Positions 26,588-33,772 of a stretch of 49,640 nt of DNA are shown here, in pieces. Each line of letters starts with the position of its first letter. Positions within the stretch are counted from its first letter, which is position 1. Position numbers and translations under genes: made by a program. This stretch comes from JAOTVV01 sp041602035 (GTDB lineage Bacteria > Gemmatimonadota > Gemmatimonadetes > Gemmatimonadales > GWC2-71-9): positions 1-49,640 of the forward strand of contig JBFIHA010000021.1 of the NCBI GenBank assembly GCA_041602035.1, written 5' to 3'. The notes beneath the pieces were generated by a model. The model made no database searches. It worked only from the letters and a program-made list of their open reading frames with translations, and was not told the origin of the DNA.

Positions 26588-26615
26588 GGGGGCGGCGCTG
26601 ACTGGCGTCGCCCCC
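26588..26615. terminator. Terminator after the orphan gene
   Basis: An 11-bp stem (GGGGGCGGCGC with GCGTCGCCCCC, one G-T pair) with a 6-nt loop lies 30 bp after the stop and just before the convergent gene's stop; GTGCGCTTTC follows. Confidence 0.55.
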
Positions 26616-26628
26616 GTGCGCTTTCGGT

Positions 26629-27570
26629 TCACTGTCCACCGAGGTCGATGCGAACGCTCGCCCAGGACCCAACGGGATCCAGCGTGTACCGGGCGTCTCC
26701 GATGTACACCGCCGTCGCCTCACCAACGCCGCCAACCTCATAAAAAGGGAACCGGGCCCAGCTCAGGAACATCCGCGCGTTGGGTCCCCGAGTGGCGGCC
26801 GCCGCTCGATAGTCAGCGGGTTCGGCGCTCAGCATCTGGGGCAGCATCTCCAGTCGTTCAGCCCGCAACCAGTGATACCGCCCAAAGCGATAGTCGTCGC
26901 CGATCTGGGCGACGACCCGGCGCTCGAACGGATTGGCCGGAGCCGGAGCCACCATCAGGCGATCCGGCCGGCTGGACCCCGACGCATCTAGGGCTTCCGA
27001 GACATCTCGCCGGGCGACAACGTTCGACGCCGCCATGATCCCCACGTACGCAACCAGTGTGAGAAGCGCCAACACCGCAGGCCGAGTCGTGTTTCGCCTG
27101 CGGCGTGCCATCCAGAGACCAGCCACGAGGATCACCCACACCCATGGATCGAGAATGAACAGGGTATCGCCGTAGAACCAGCGGTCGGAGAACGGCATCA
27201 GCAGTCGGATGCCGTACGTGTTCAGCAGATCCAGAAGCGGATGGCTGGCCACACCAAGAAACGCCAGCAGCAGGATCTGTTGCCAGATGACCGGCGTCTT
27301 CGGTAGACGCCCTCCCCGACGACGCACGACACGATCCCACAGGACCATCACGGCCGTGAGCAGGAAGGGCAACACCATCCACGCCAGTACACCGTGGGTC
27401 ACGCCCCGACGGAACCACAGCGCCTCGACTGGTCCGTAGGCATACGCCAGCACATCCACGTCCGGGAGGTTGGCGGCAATCAGGAGCGTTGCCGTCCCGA
27501 GCGCCGTGCGGCGCTTGAGGCCCGACTCGGCGAGGCTGGCGCCAACGAGCGTGTGGCAGACCGGATCCAT
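26629..27570 (-). CDS. YdjM-type membrane metal-dependent hydrolase (DUF457)
   Basis: This 313-aa inner-membrane protein has four or five helices in its first 190 residues and a soluble C-terminal part. The conserved metal-binding pattern of the DUF457/YdjM family is visible: an N-terminal His (DPVCHTLVGA), NLPDVDVLAY, RRGVTHG and SHPLLDLLNTYG. The family resembles phospholipase C-like metal hydrolases, but no reaction has been established. It lies 43 bp downstream of DUF971 on the same strand and may share its mRNA. Confidence 0.85.
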   Translation of the reverse strand: MDPVCHTLVGASLAESGLKRRTALGTATLLIAANLPDVDVLAYAYGPVEALWFRRGVTHGVLAWMVLPFLLTAVMVLWDRVVRRRGGRLPKTPVIWQQILLLAFLGVASHPLLDLLNTYGIRLLMPFSDRWFYGDTLFILDPWVWVILVAGLWMARRRRNTTRPAVLALLTLVAYVGIMAASNVVARRDVSEALDASGSSRPDRLMVAPAPANPFERRVVAQIGDDYRFGRYHWLRAERLEMLPQMLSAEPADYRAAAATRGPNARMFLSWARFPFYEVGGVGEATAVYIGDARYTLDPVGSWASVRIDLGGQ

Positions 27571-27613
27571 CGAGCGCTACACCGACGGATTCTGGTGGAG
27601 GGTCGTCACCCGG

Positions 27614-27949
27614 CTACGCCACCGAGCCCCGATCGCCGGCAGGTTGGCACTGCGGGCAGGGGCATACGGACCGTAGCCACTCGTACGTGTAGATACCGGT
27701 ATCGTGCCCGTCGCTCCAGGCCACCCTGATGGCGTACGCGCCGACGAGCGTGATGGCGAGCGGCCGAACGTCGCCCGGAACGGTGTCGGGCTCGAGCAGG
27801 GGTCGCCCGGACATCTCCTCGATGCACCCAGCACACTGGCAGCGAAGGCGAAGCCAGCGGGAAGGAAACCGGCTGGCGTGACCATCCGCCCACGTGACGA
27901 CGACCTCCTGCTCGCCGCGGTGGATTCGCTGCGGGACCTCGACGCTCAC
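27614..27949 (-). CDS. DUF971 (GBBH-like N-terminal domain) protein
   Basis: This 111-aa single-domain protein is of the DUF971 family, named for the N-terminal domain of gamma-butyrobetaine hydroxylase. Visible marks are the VTWADGHASRFPSRWLR opening, a Cys cluster CQCAGC and the ending CPCPQCQP; these Cys may bind zinc or an Fe-S cluster. The GTG start overlaps the OsmC stop (GTGA), so the long upstream frame to 28351, which runs through osmC, is rejected. Stand-alone DUF971 proteins have been linked to Fe-S or Mrp/ApbC proteins in other bacteria; no such gene is nearby. Confidence 0.82.
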   Translation of the reverse strand: MSVEVPQRIHRGEQEVVVTWADGHASRFPSRWLRLRCQCAGCIEEMSGRPLLEPDTVPGDVRPLAITLVGAYAIRVAWSDGHDTGIYTYEWLRSVCPCPQCQPAGDRGSVA

Positions 27950-28377
27950 TGGTCGAGTGCGGCGTCCAGCTCGACGGTCAGGTTCCCTTTGAGCACCTTC
28001 GACACGGGGCAGTTGTCCTTGGCATCCGTGGCAGCTTTCGCAAACGCGGCCTGATCGAGGCCAGGCACCATTCCTCGCACCTGAAGCTGCATCTTGGTGA
28101 TCTTCGCTGCTCCCTCGACGATCTCGAGCGTGCAGGCCGCCGTGGTCGTGATCCGGATCGCCGGCGTACCGGTCTTCTCGAGAGCGGCAGAAAGCGCCAT
28201 GCTGAGACAGGCAGCGTGCGCGGAGGCGATCAGTTCCTCGGGATTGGTGCCCTTGGTGCCCTCGAACCGCGTGGCGAAGGTGTACGGCCCCTTGAAGGCA
28301 CCCGACCCAGCGCGGAACTCGCCACTTCCAGAGCGCAGGACGCCGTTCCACGTGGCAGTGGCTGAACTGGTTGGCAT
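27946..28377 (-). CDS. OsmC family peroxiredoxin-like protein
   Basis: This 143-aa protein of the OsmC/Ohr family reduces organic peroxides with two thiols. The first Cys is in AHAACLSMALS and the second in KDNCPVSK. The opening ATATWNG and GTNPEELIASAHA place it in the OsmC branch. The ATG has AGGAGA upstream and a TAGATTGC box about 39 nt before it. It is coupled by a 4-nt overlap to DUF971, which suggests a joint redox or metal role (inference). Confidence 0.92.
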   Translation of the reverse strand: MPTSSATATWNGVLRSGSGEFRAGSGAFKGPYTFATRFEGTKGTNPEELIASAHAACLSMALSAALEKTGTPAIRITTTAACTLEIVEGAAKITKMQLQVRGMVPGLDQAAFAKAATDAKDNCPVSKVLKGNLTVELDAALDQ

Positions 28378-28415
28378 GATGTGGTCTCCTGTTGGCGTTG
28401 CTGAGTGAGCGCGTC

Positions 28416-28423
28416 GCAATCTA
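28416..28423 (-). promoter_or_regulatory. TAnnTTGC promoter box, osmC-like gene
   Basis: The minus strand reads TAGATTGC about 38 nt before the OsmC-family ATG, similar to the other TAnnTT boxes in the window. Confidence 0.3.
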
Positions 28424-28461
28424 ATCCGATGACGGGGCGGCATCGGGTCTGCCGGTGCGCG

Positions 28462-29361
28462 TCATCGCGGTGGCGCTGCCTCGCTGGACTCGGCGGCTCG
28501 GTCGAGTTGACGGTAGTCGAGTTCGCTGCCCCTCAGGCTGTGCGGAATGAGATACACCACCGTCATGACGACCGTCGCAACGAGGACCGCTCCTCGCCGC
28601 TGCCGCTCCGACACCCGCCGCGCGAGCAGCAGGCCACACGCCATCACCCACACGACCCACATGAGCAGGGTCTTGTTGTCCGTGAGGTCGTATCCGAAGG
28701 GGAACCCGGTCCAGTAGTCGCCAAACGCCAGGTTCTGGACGACCGGCCCGAGCATCATACCGCCCACCGTCATGAGGGCGAGCGCCACCCAGGCGTGCCG
28801 AGGCATGCTGGACGGCTGCAGGAGGGCCGACAACCCGGCTCGGAGACCAAACAGCACGGCGAAGAACATGAAGATCACATGCGGCAGCAGCACGAACAGC
28901 GGCACGGCATCCTTGAACCGAATAACCACGGTGGCATCACCACCCGGGAGATCGATCCGGCCATCCGGACCATCCAGCACCAGCAGGTACTCGAGCTTTC
29001 CCGCAGCCGGCTGCCGCGGCAGGCGAGCCCCGAGCGTTTCGCCATCCCGTACGAGCGGAACCGCGGTCAGCGAGTCGTCCGTCCGATAGCGCTTGTAGTA
29101 CAGCGTCCCGACCAGCGGTGTACCGGGGAATGGGATGCTCACGCGGCGGTCCTCGTACGACCAACCGGAGCGTGGCAGGCGGTAGCGGTAGACCGTGCCC
29201 GACACCTCGAACGACCCGCGCACGGCCACCGTGGGGCCCGTGAGTCGTTGGAAGGCGGCCGCCCCCAACATGAGCGCCGCGGCGACGATCCACAGCACCA
29301 CGGTCTTGGCCCGGCCGCCCGATCTGGTTGTCACCGTTGTCCCATGCCCTTGCTCCGCCAT
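28462..29361 (-). CDS. Uncharacterised five-helix membrane protein
   Basis: This 299-aa protein has one helix near the N-terminus (about 21-38), an extracytoplasmic beta-rich domain of about 115 residues, then four helices. The loop GDYWTGFPFGYDLTDNKT between the later helices is unusually rich in Gly and aromatic residues and may be functional. I recall similar hypothetical proteins in FCB-group genomes but no assigned function. The start is the ATG preceded by GGGAGG at 6-8 nt, with a TACATTTG box about 41 nt upstream. The osmC-like gene lies 84 bp downstream. Confidence 0.75.
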   Translation of the reverse strand: MAEQGHGTTVTTRSGGRAKTVVLWIVAAALMLGAAAFQRLTGPTVAVRGSFEVSGTVYRYRLPRSGWSYEDRRVSIPFPGTPLVGTLYYKRYRTDDSLTAVPLVRDGETLGARLPRQPAAGKLEYLLVLDGPDGRIDLPGGDATVVIRFKDAVPLFVLLPHVIFMFFAVLFGLRAGLSALLQPSSMPRHAWVALALMTVGGMMLGPVVQNLAFGDYWTGFPFGYDLTDNKTLLMWVVWVMACGLLLARRVSERQRRGAVLVATVVMTVVYLIPHSLRGSELDYRQLDRAAESSEAAPPR

Positions 29362-29402
29362 TCCCCAAACCTCCCGGTCTCACGTGGCTGGTGTCCGGCT
29401 GG

Positions 29403-29410
29403 CAAATGTA
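29403..29410 (-). promoter_or_regulatory. TAnnTTTG promoter box, membrane protein gene
   Basis: The minus strand reads TACATTTG about 41 nt before the ATG of the five-helix membrane protein, an exact TAnnTTTG match. Confidence 0.4.
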
Positions 29411-29453
29411 ACCAGCCACCACCGCGGATCGAACGCTGCCTCGAGCAACGCGG

Positions 29454-30221
29454 TCACCCGGAGGGGCGGGCGCGGGTTGCACGCAGCAGCTGGCGACGTC
29501 GACCCGGTGGAAAGCGTTCGATCGCGTAGCGGAGGGTCGTCCGCGGCAGCGCCGGACCGTGCCGCACCAGGTAGACGACCAGCCGTTCTGCGTCGGTCGT
29601 CCCCGCCTCACGGAGCAGCCAGCCACACGCTTTCTGAACTAGGTCCTCCCGCTCGCTCATGAGCTGGTCGGCGACAGCGTAGGCCTGATCGAGGTGCGCC
29701 CCGCTCCTGGCGTGCGGCACCAAGGTGACCGCCGCCGCGCGCCGCATCCATCGGTTCCGAGTTCGGCTCCAGGCAGTCACACGCGGCGCGAGTTCCGGAT
29801 GGCGATCGACGAGGCGTGCCGTGACCTCCGCACACAGCGCATCCACCGCCGCCCAATTCGCCACGTGACCCGCACGAATCCAGCGTGCGGCCGTGCCGAG
29901 CAATGTCCGCGGATAGGTGGCCGAAAAGCGACCCAGGACGAGGATGCCGACCAGTTTGGCTTCGTGGCACCGATGTTCGATCAGGATATTGCACAAGGTG
30001 ATCGCGTGCCGAGTGGACCAGGTCAGCCGGACCTCGCGAGCGATCTCTCTCGCCAAGCCACGTACGGCAGCCGTTGTCACACCGTACAGACAGATGGCGT
30101 CTCGGCGAGTAAAGAACCGCCTGCCGCCCGCGGCGACGGCGGGGTCCGCAAGCGCGCGAAGGCGGCGGGCTGCCTCGCGGGCCACCGCTCTCGGCATGGG
30201 CGTGGGTCGCCGCTGGGGCAT
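29454..30221 (-). CDS. AlkD-like DNA alkylation repair protein
   Basis: This 255-aa protein is built of helical HEAT-like repeats and resembles AlkD DNA glycosylases, which remove bulky or cationic alkylated bases. The NWAAVDALC segment carries the Asp expected in the active site, and RNRWMRRAAAVTLVP and VQKACGWLLREAG match the conserved helices. Many AlkD relatives lack proven activity, so repair is inferred. The ATG at 30221 has an AGGTAG stretch upstream but no strong ribosome site. It diverges from the large outer-membrane protein gene. Confidence 0.8.
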   Translation of the reverse strand: MPQRRPTPMPRAVAREAARRLRALADPAVAAGGRRFFTRRDAICLYGVTTAAVRGLAREIAREVRLTWSTRHAITLCNILIEHRCHEAKLVGILVLGRFSATYPRTLLGTAARWIRAGHVANWAAVDALCAEVTARLVDRHPELAPRVTAWSRTRNRWMRRAAAVTLVPHARSGAHLDQAYAVADQLMSEREDLVQKACGWLLREAGTTDAERLVVYLVRHGPALPRTTLRYAIERFPPGRRRQLLRATRARPSG

Positions 30222-30310
30222 GGCGGCGCTACCTTCCCCCGAGTGTGAGGGGGCCCCGAGCCCCGAGGTGCGCGACGACTGGTGTTTCCCTCTGCTCGGC
30301 CGCGGTCCCG

Positions 30311-30326
30311 GTTCCGTGCGCGGAAC
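30311..30326. promoter_or_regulatory. Inverted repeat in the divergent promoter region
   Basis: GTTCCG-TGCG-CGGAAC is a perfect 6-bp dyad with a 4-bp spacer, about 66 bp before the outer-membrane protein start and about 90 bp from the divergent AlkD-like start. It is an operator candidate. Confidence 0.3.
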
Positions 30327-30391
30327 AAATTCGGGACATCGGTTGTCCTACATGAGAAGGAATGGTCCCGAAACGAAGAGGGGAGCGTGCG

Positions 30392-33300
30392 ATGCGGGGC
30401 ATTAGACGTTTAGGGTTGGCGGCGCTTACCACACTGCTCGCGCTTGGCGGTGCGGTCCAGATCGCCGAGGCACAGTACTTCGGTCGTAACAAGGTCCAGT
30501 ATGAGGACTTCGATTTCAAGATCGTCAAGACCGAGCATTTTGACATCTACTACTATGAAGAAGAGCTACCCGGCATCGAATATGCCGTCTTGATGGCCGA
30601 GCGTTGGTACGCGCGTCTGTCCCGCCTGCTCAATCACGACCTGTCGAATCGCCAACCTCTGATCCTCTACGCCAGCTCCCCCCATTTCCGGCAGACCAAC
30701 ACGCTGCAGGGCGATCTTGGCGAGGCGACCGGCGGCGTGACCGAGATCCTCAAGCGCCGCATCGTGCTGCCGTTCGCTGGGCCCCTGCCTGAGACGGATC
30801 ACGTGCTTGGCCACGAGCTGGTCCACGCCTTCCAGTTCGACATTACCGGGGAGGGCGGCGGGATCGCCTTGGCAGGCGTGCCCACGGTCATGCGGTTCCC
30901 GCTCTGGTTCGTCGAAGGCATGGCCGAGTACCTCTCGATTGGCCCACGCGATCCGAACACGGCCATGTGGATGCGGGATGCCGTGAAGACCGGTCTCCCC
31001 TCGGCCAGTAAGCTCGCCGACCCGCGGTACTTCCCGTACCGGTACGGCCATTCGCTGTGGGCGTACGTGGCAGGGCGTTGGGGCGACGACGCCGTGGGAC
31101 GGATTCTTAAGGCATCGCGCACGTCGAGCAGCCCAGCGATGGCGTTTTCGCGTGTGCTCGGTACGACTCCCGACTCGGTGGTCGCCGGGTGGCATCGCGC
31201 ACTCCAGGAGGCCTACGAACCGCTGACGGAGCAGACGAGCACTGCCGCCGACTACGGGCGGCCGCTCATCACCAAGGAACTGAGCGGGGGCCGCCTCAAC
31301 GTGGCACCCGCCCTCTCGCCGGACGGCTCCAAGCTCGTCTTCCTCTCGGAAAAGGACCTCTTCTCGATCGATGTGTTCCTGGCTGACGTCGAGACCGGCA
31401 AGATCATCCGCAAGATCACCAAGACGGCTGTCGATCCGCACTTCGAGAGCATTCAATTCATCAACTCTGCCGGTGCCTGGGATTGGGACGGGCAGCGTTT
31501 CGTCCTCGCCGCGATTGCTAAAGGACGACCTGTCCTGACCATCACCAACGTCGAGAGCGGCAAGATCGAGCGCGAAGTCCGGCTCGAAGACATTGGCGAG
31601 GTCTACAATCCCGCCTGGTCTCCGGACGGCCGCTCTATCGCCTTTTCGGGGCTCGCCGGAGGCCTCTCCGACCTGTTCGTGTACGACCTGCAGGAAGGCG
31701 AGTTGCGTCGGCTCACGAACGATGCCTACGCGGAGCTTCAACCGGCATGGTCACCGGATGGGAGCACCATCGCCGTTGTGACCGACCGGTTCACCTCCGG
31801 TCTTTCCAGTCTCCTGTACGGCAACTACGCGCTCGCGCTGGTGGATCCGATGACCGGCGACATGCAGCCGGTGGAGGCGTTCGACCGCGGCAAGCACATC
31901 AACCCACAGTGGTCTCCGGATGGCGAGAGCCTGTACTTCGTGTCGGACCACAACGGTATCGCCAACGTCTACCGGCTGCACCGGGAGAGCGGCGAGCTGT
32001 TCCAGGTGACCAACCTCTACACGGGCGTGAGCGGCATCACGGGCCTGAGTCCGACGCTGTCGGTGGCGGCGCGGACCGGACAGATCGCGATGAGCGTGTA
32101 TCGGCAGGACATGAACGCGATCTACTACCTCGACCGGCCGGACGTGCTGGCGGGCGGTTCGGTGCAGGGCCCATTCGAGGGGATCGACGATCCGGCGGCG
32201 CTACCGCCGACCGATCGCCTCACGGACGATGTAGCCAGTATCCTCGCCAACGCCTTCTACGGACTCCCGCGCGATACGACCACGTACACCCGCGACCCCT
32301 ACCGCACACGGTTCGCGCTCGACTACATTGGCCAACCGTCGCTGGCGGTCGGAGCGGATTCGTATGGAACGTACATCGCCGGCGGCGCGTCGCTCTTCTG
32401 GAGCGATATGCTGGGCAATCACAACCTCGCGACGGCGCTCCAGGTGCAGGGGACGTTCAAGGACATCGCCGCACTCGTGGGGTACACGAACCTGACCCGG
32501 CGGCTGAATTGGGGCGTGGCGTTTCAGCAGATCCCGTATCTCTTCGGCCAGGTCGCCTACGGTCAGGGCTCCTTCAACGGCCAACCGGTGCTGGTGGAGC
32601 AGCAGATCCTGTTCCGCCAGACGAATCGGTCGTTGGGCGGCATGGCGGCCTATCCCTTGAGCCGGCCGCAGCGTATTGAGTTCAGCGCGGGTGTGCTCAA
32701 CGTCACCTACGATATCGAGGAAAAACTCCGAGCTATCAACCAGGTGGGCCAGCTCGTCATCGACTCCACGGCGAACCTCCCGGCACCGGACGCGATCAAC
32801 CTCGCGCAGGCCAGCGCGGCCCTGGTGTACGACAACTCCCTCTGGGGCGTGGCGAGTCCGCTGCTCGGGCAGCGGTACCGACTCGAGGTGGGGGCGAACG
32901 TCGGCACGATCGACTTCTTTGACGCGGTCGCCGATTACCGACGGTACTTCATGCCGGCCCGACCGTTCACGATCGCCGCGCGACTCATGCATTTCGGCCG
33001 GTACGGCCCGGACGCGGAAGACTCCAACCGCCTGCAGCCGCTGTTCCTCGGCTACGACGGGCTGGTGCGCGGGTACGAATACGGGTCGTTCGACTTCTTC
33101 CAGGAGTGCAACGCCGACGGGTCCTGCCCGAACTACACCAACTTGTTCGGGTCCAAAATGCTCGTGGGCAACCTCGAGCTCCGGTTCCCGCCGTTCGGCC
33201 TCCTTGGACTTGGCAGTGGGCTCTTCGGGTTCCTCCCGATCGAGATGGTGCTCTTCGGCGACGCCGGTCTGGCGTGGTGGGAAGCGGGTGACGTCACCGA

Positions 33301-33484
33301 TCCTACCGACCGCGACCTCCTCCGTCCGTTCTTCCTTGGCGGCGAGCGGACGCCGGTGTACAGCGCCGGGGTCGGGCTGCGGATGAATGTCTTTGGCTTC
33401 ATGATCGTCGAGCTCGACTACGTGTACCCGTTCAGCCGGGAGCGCGGCGGTCACTTGCAGTTCTCGTTCATCCCCGGCTTCTAG
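30392..33484 (+). CDS. Metallopeptidase-like / TolB propeller / BamA-like barrel protein
   Basis: This protein has 1030 aa. The ATG at 30392 follows AGGGGAG and opens a clean signal peptide cut near AEA/QYFG; the ATG at 30362 is the alternative. Residues ~30-270 look like a gluzincin peptidase: HELVH (H141, E142, H145) and downstream FVEGMAEY with E175 or E179 as the third metal ligand. Residues ~290-600 hold PD40 blades (ALSPDGSKLVF, AWSPDGRSIAF, QWSPDGESLYF). The last ~350 residues are alternating beta-strands ending in a C-terminal Phe, as expected for a BamA/TamA-type barrel inserted by the BAM complex. An outer-membrane protease with a propeller is inferred; activity is untested. A 15-bp hairpin follows the stop. 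Confidence 0.85.
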   Translation: MRGIRRLGLAALTTLLALGGAVQIAEAQYFGRNKVQYEDFDFKIVKTEHFDIYYYEEELPGIEYAVLMAERWYARLSRLLNHDLSNRQPLILYASSPHFRQTNTLQGDLGEATGGVTEILKRRIVLPFAGPLPETDHVLGHELVHAFQFDITGEGGGIALAGVPTVMRFPLWFVEGMAEYLSIGPRDPNTAMWMRDAVKTGLPSASKLADPRYFPYRYGHSLWAYVAGRWGDDAVGRILKASRTSSSPAMAFSRVLGTTPDSVVAGWHRALQEAYEPLTEQTSTAADYGRPLITKELSGGRLNVAPALSPDGSKLVFLSEKDLFSIDVFLADVETGKIIRKITKTAVDPHFESIQFINSAGAWDWDGQRFVLAAIAKGRPVLTITNVESGKIEREVRLEDIGEVYNPAWSPDGRSIAFSGLAGGLSDLFVYDLQEGELRRLTNDAYAELQPAWSPDGSTIAVVTDRFTSGLSSLLYGNYALALVDPMTGDMQPVEAFDRGKHINPQWSPDGESLYFVSDHNGIANVYRLHRESGELFQVTNLYTGVSGITGLSPTLSVAARTGQIAMSVYRQDMNAIYYLDRPDVLAGGSVQGPFEGIDDPAALPPTDRLTDDVASILANAFYGLPRDTTTYTRDPYRTRFALDYIGQPSLAVGADSYGTYIAGGASLFWSDMLGNHNLATALQVQGTFKDIAALVGYTNLTRRLNWGVAFQQIPYLFGQVAYGQGSFNGQPVLVEQQILFRQTNRSLGGMAAYPLSRPQRIEFSAGVLNVTYDIEEKLRAINQVGQLVIDSTANLPAPDAINLAQASAALVYDNSLWGVASPLLGQRYRLEVGANVGTIDFFDAVADYRRYFMPARPFTIAARLMHFGRYGPDAEDSNRLQPLFLGYDGLVRGYEYGSFDFFQECNADGSCPNYTNLFGSKMLVGNLELRFPPFGLLGLGSGLFGFLPIEMVLFGDAGLAWWEAGDVTDPTDRDLLRPFFLGGERTPVYSAGVGLRMNVFGFMIVELDYVYPFSRERGGHLQFSFIPGF

Positions 33485-33504
33485 GCGAGACGGGCCGGGA
33501 CACC

Positions 33505-33538
33505 GCGGGGGGAGGTCGGATATCCGGCCTCCCCCCGC
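33505..33538. terminator. Strong hairpin after the outer-membrane protein gene
   Basis: A 15-bp stem (one G-T pair) with an ATAT loop starts 20 bp after the stop. It lacks a T-run but is the most stable hairpin I found in the window. Confidence 0.55.
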
Positions 33539-33625
33539 CGCCACTCGGGCACGCGGCTGGCTGGCTGGCCCGTCACGGTTGACATACACTTCCGGCGTGG
33601 GCTCGCCGGCATTCATTGCGTTGGC

Positions 33626-33772
33626 ATGCTAGACGTATCGATCGGGCCGCTCGCCCTGTCCGACTTCTTCGAAGTGATCCAGATGTACTGCGAGGAGTTT
33701 CTCGACCAGGAGTTCAAGACCGAGCGGGGTGGTGGGCATCGCCGACGACGCCAGCGTGGCGTGACGCGGTGA
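33626..33772 (+). CDS. Small 48-aa protein, coupled to the next gene
   Basis: An ATG opens a 48-codon frame whose sequence looks protein-like (LALSDFFEVIQMYCEEFLDQEF, an amphipathic acidic helix with one Cys) and ends in a basic tail (GGGHRRRRQRG). The stop overlaps the GTG of the next gene (GTGA), the coupling seen at many junctions here. It is too short for ordinary ORF lists. The ribosome site is weak. TTGACA with a TACACT-like box lies about 45 bp upstream. I do not know the family; a chance ORF remains possible. Confidence 0.45.
   Translation: MLDVSIGPLALSDFFEVIQMYCEEFLDQEFKTERGGGHRRRRQRGVTR

Noticed and set aside
27950..28351. Long N-terminal extension of DUF971
   Set aside because: It overlaps the osmC-like gene in another frame; the GTG at 27949 overlapping the OsmC stop explains the start.
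32201..33616. A 471-codon minus-strand frame
   Set aside because: It lies opposite the barrel half of the outer-membrane protein gene, whose frame has a signal peptide, motifs and a terminal Phe.
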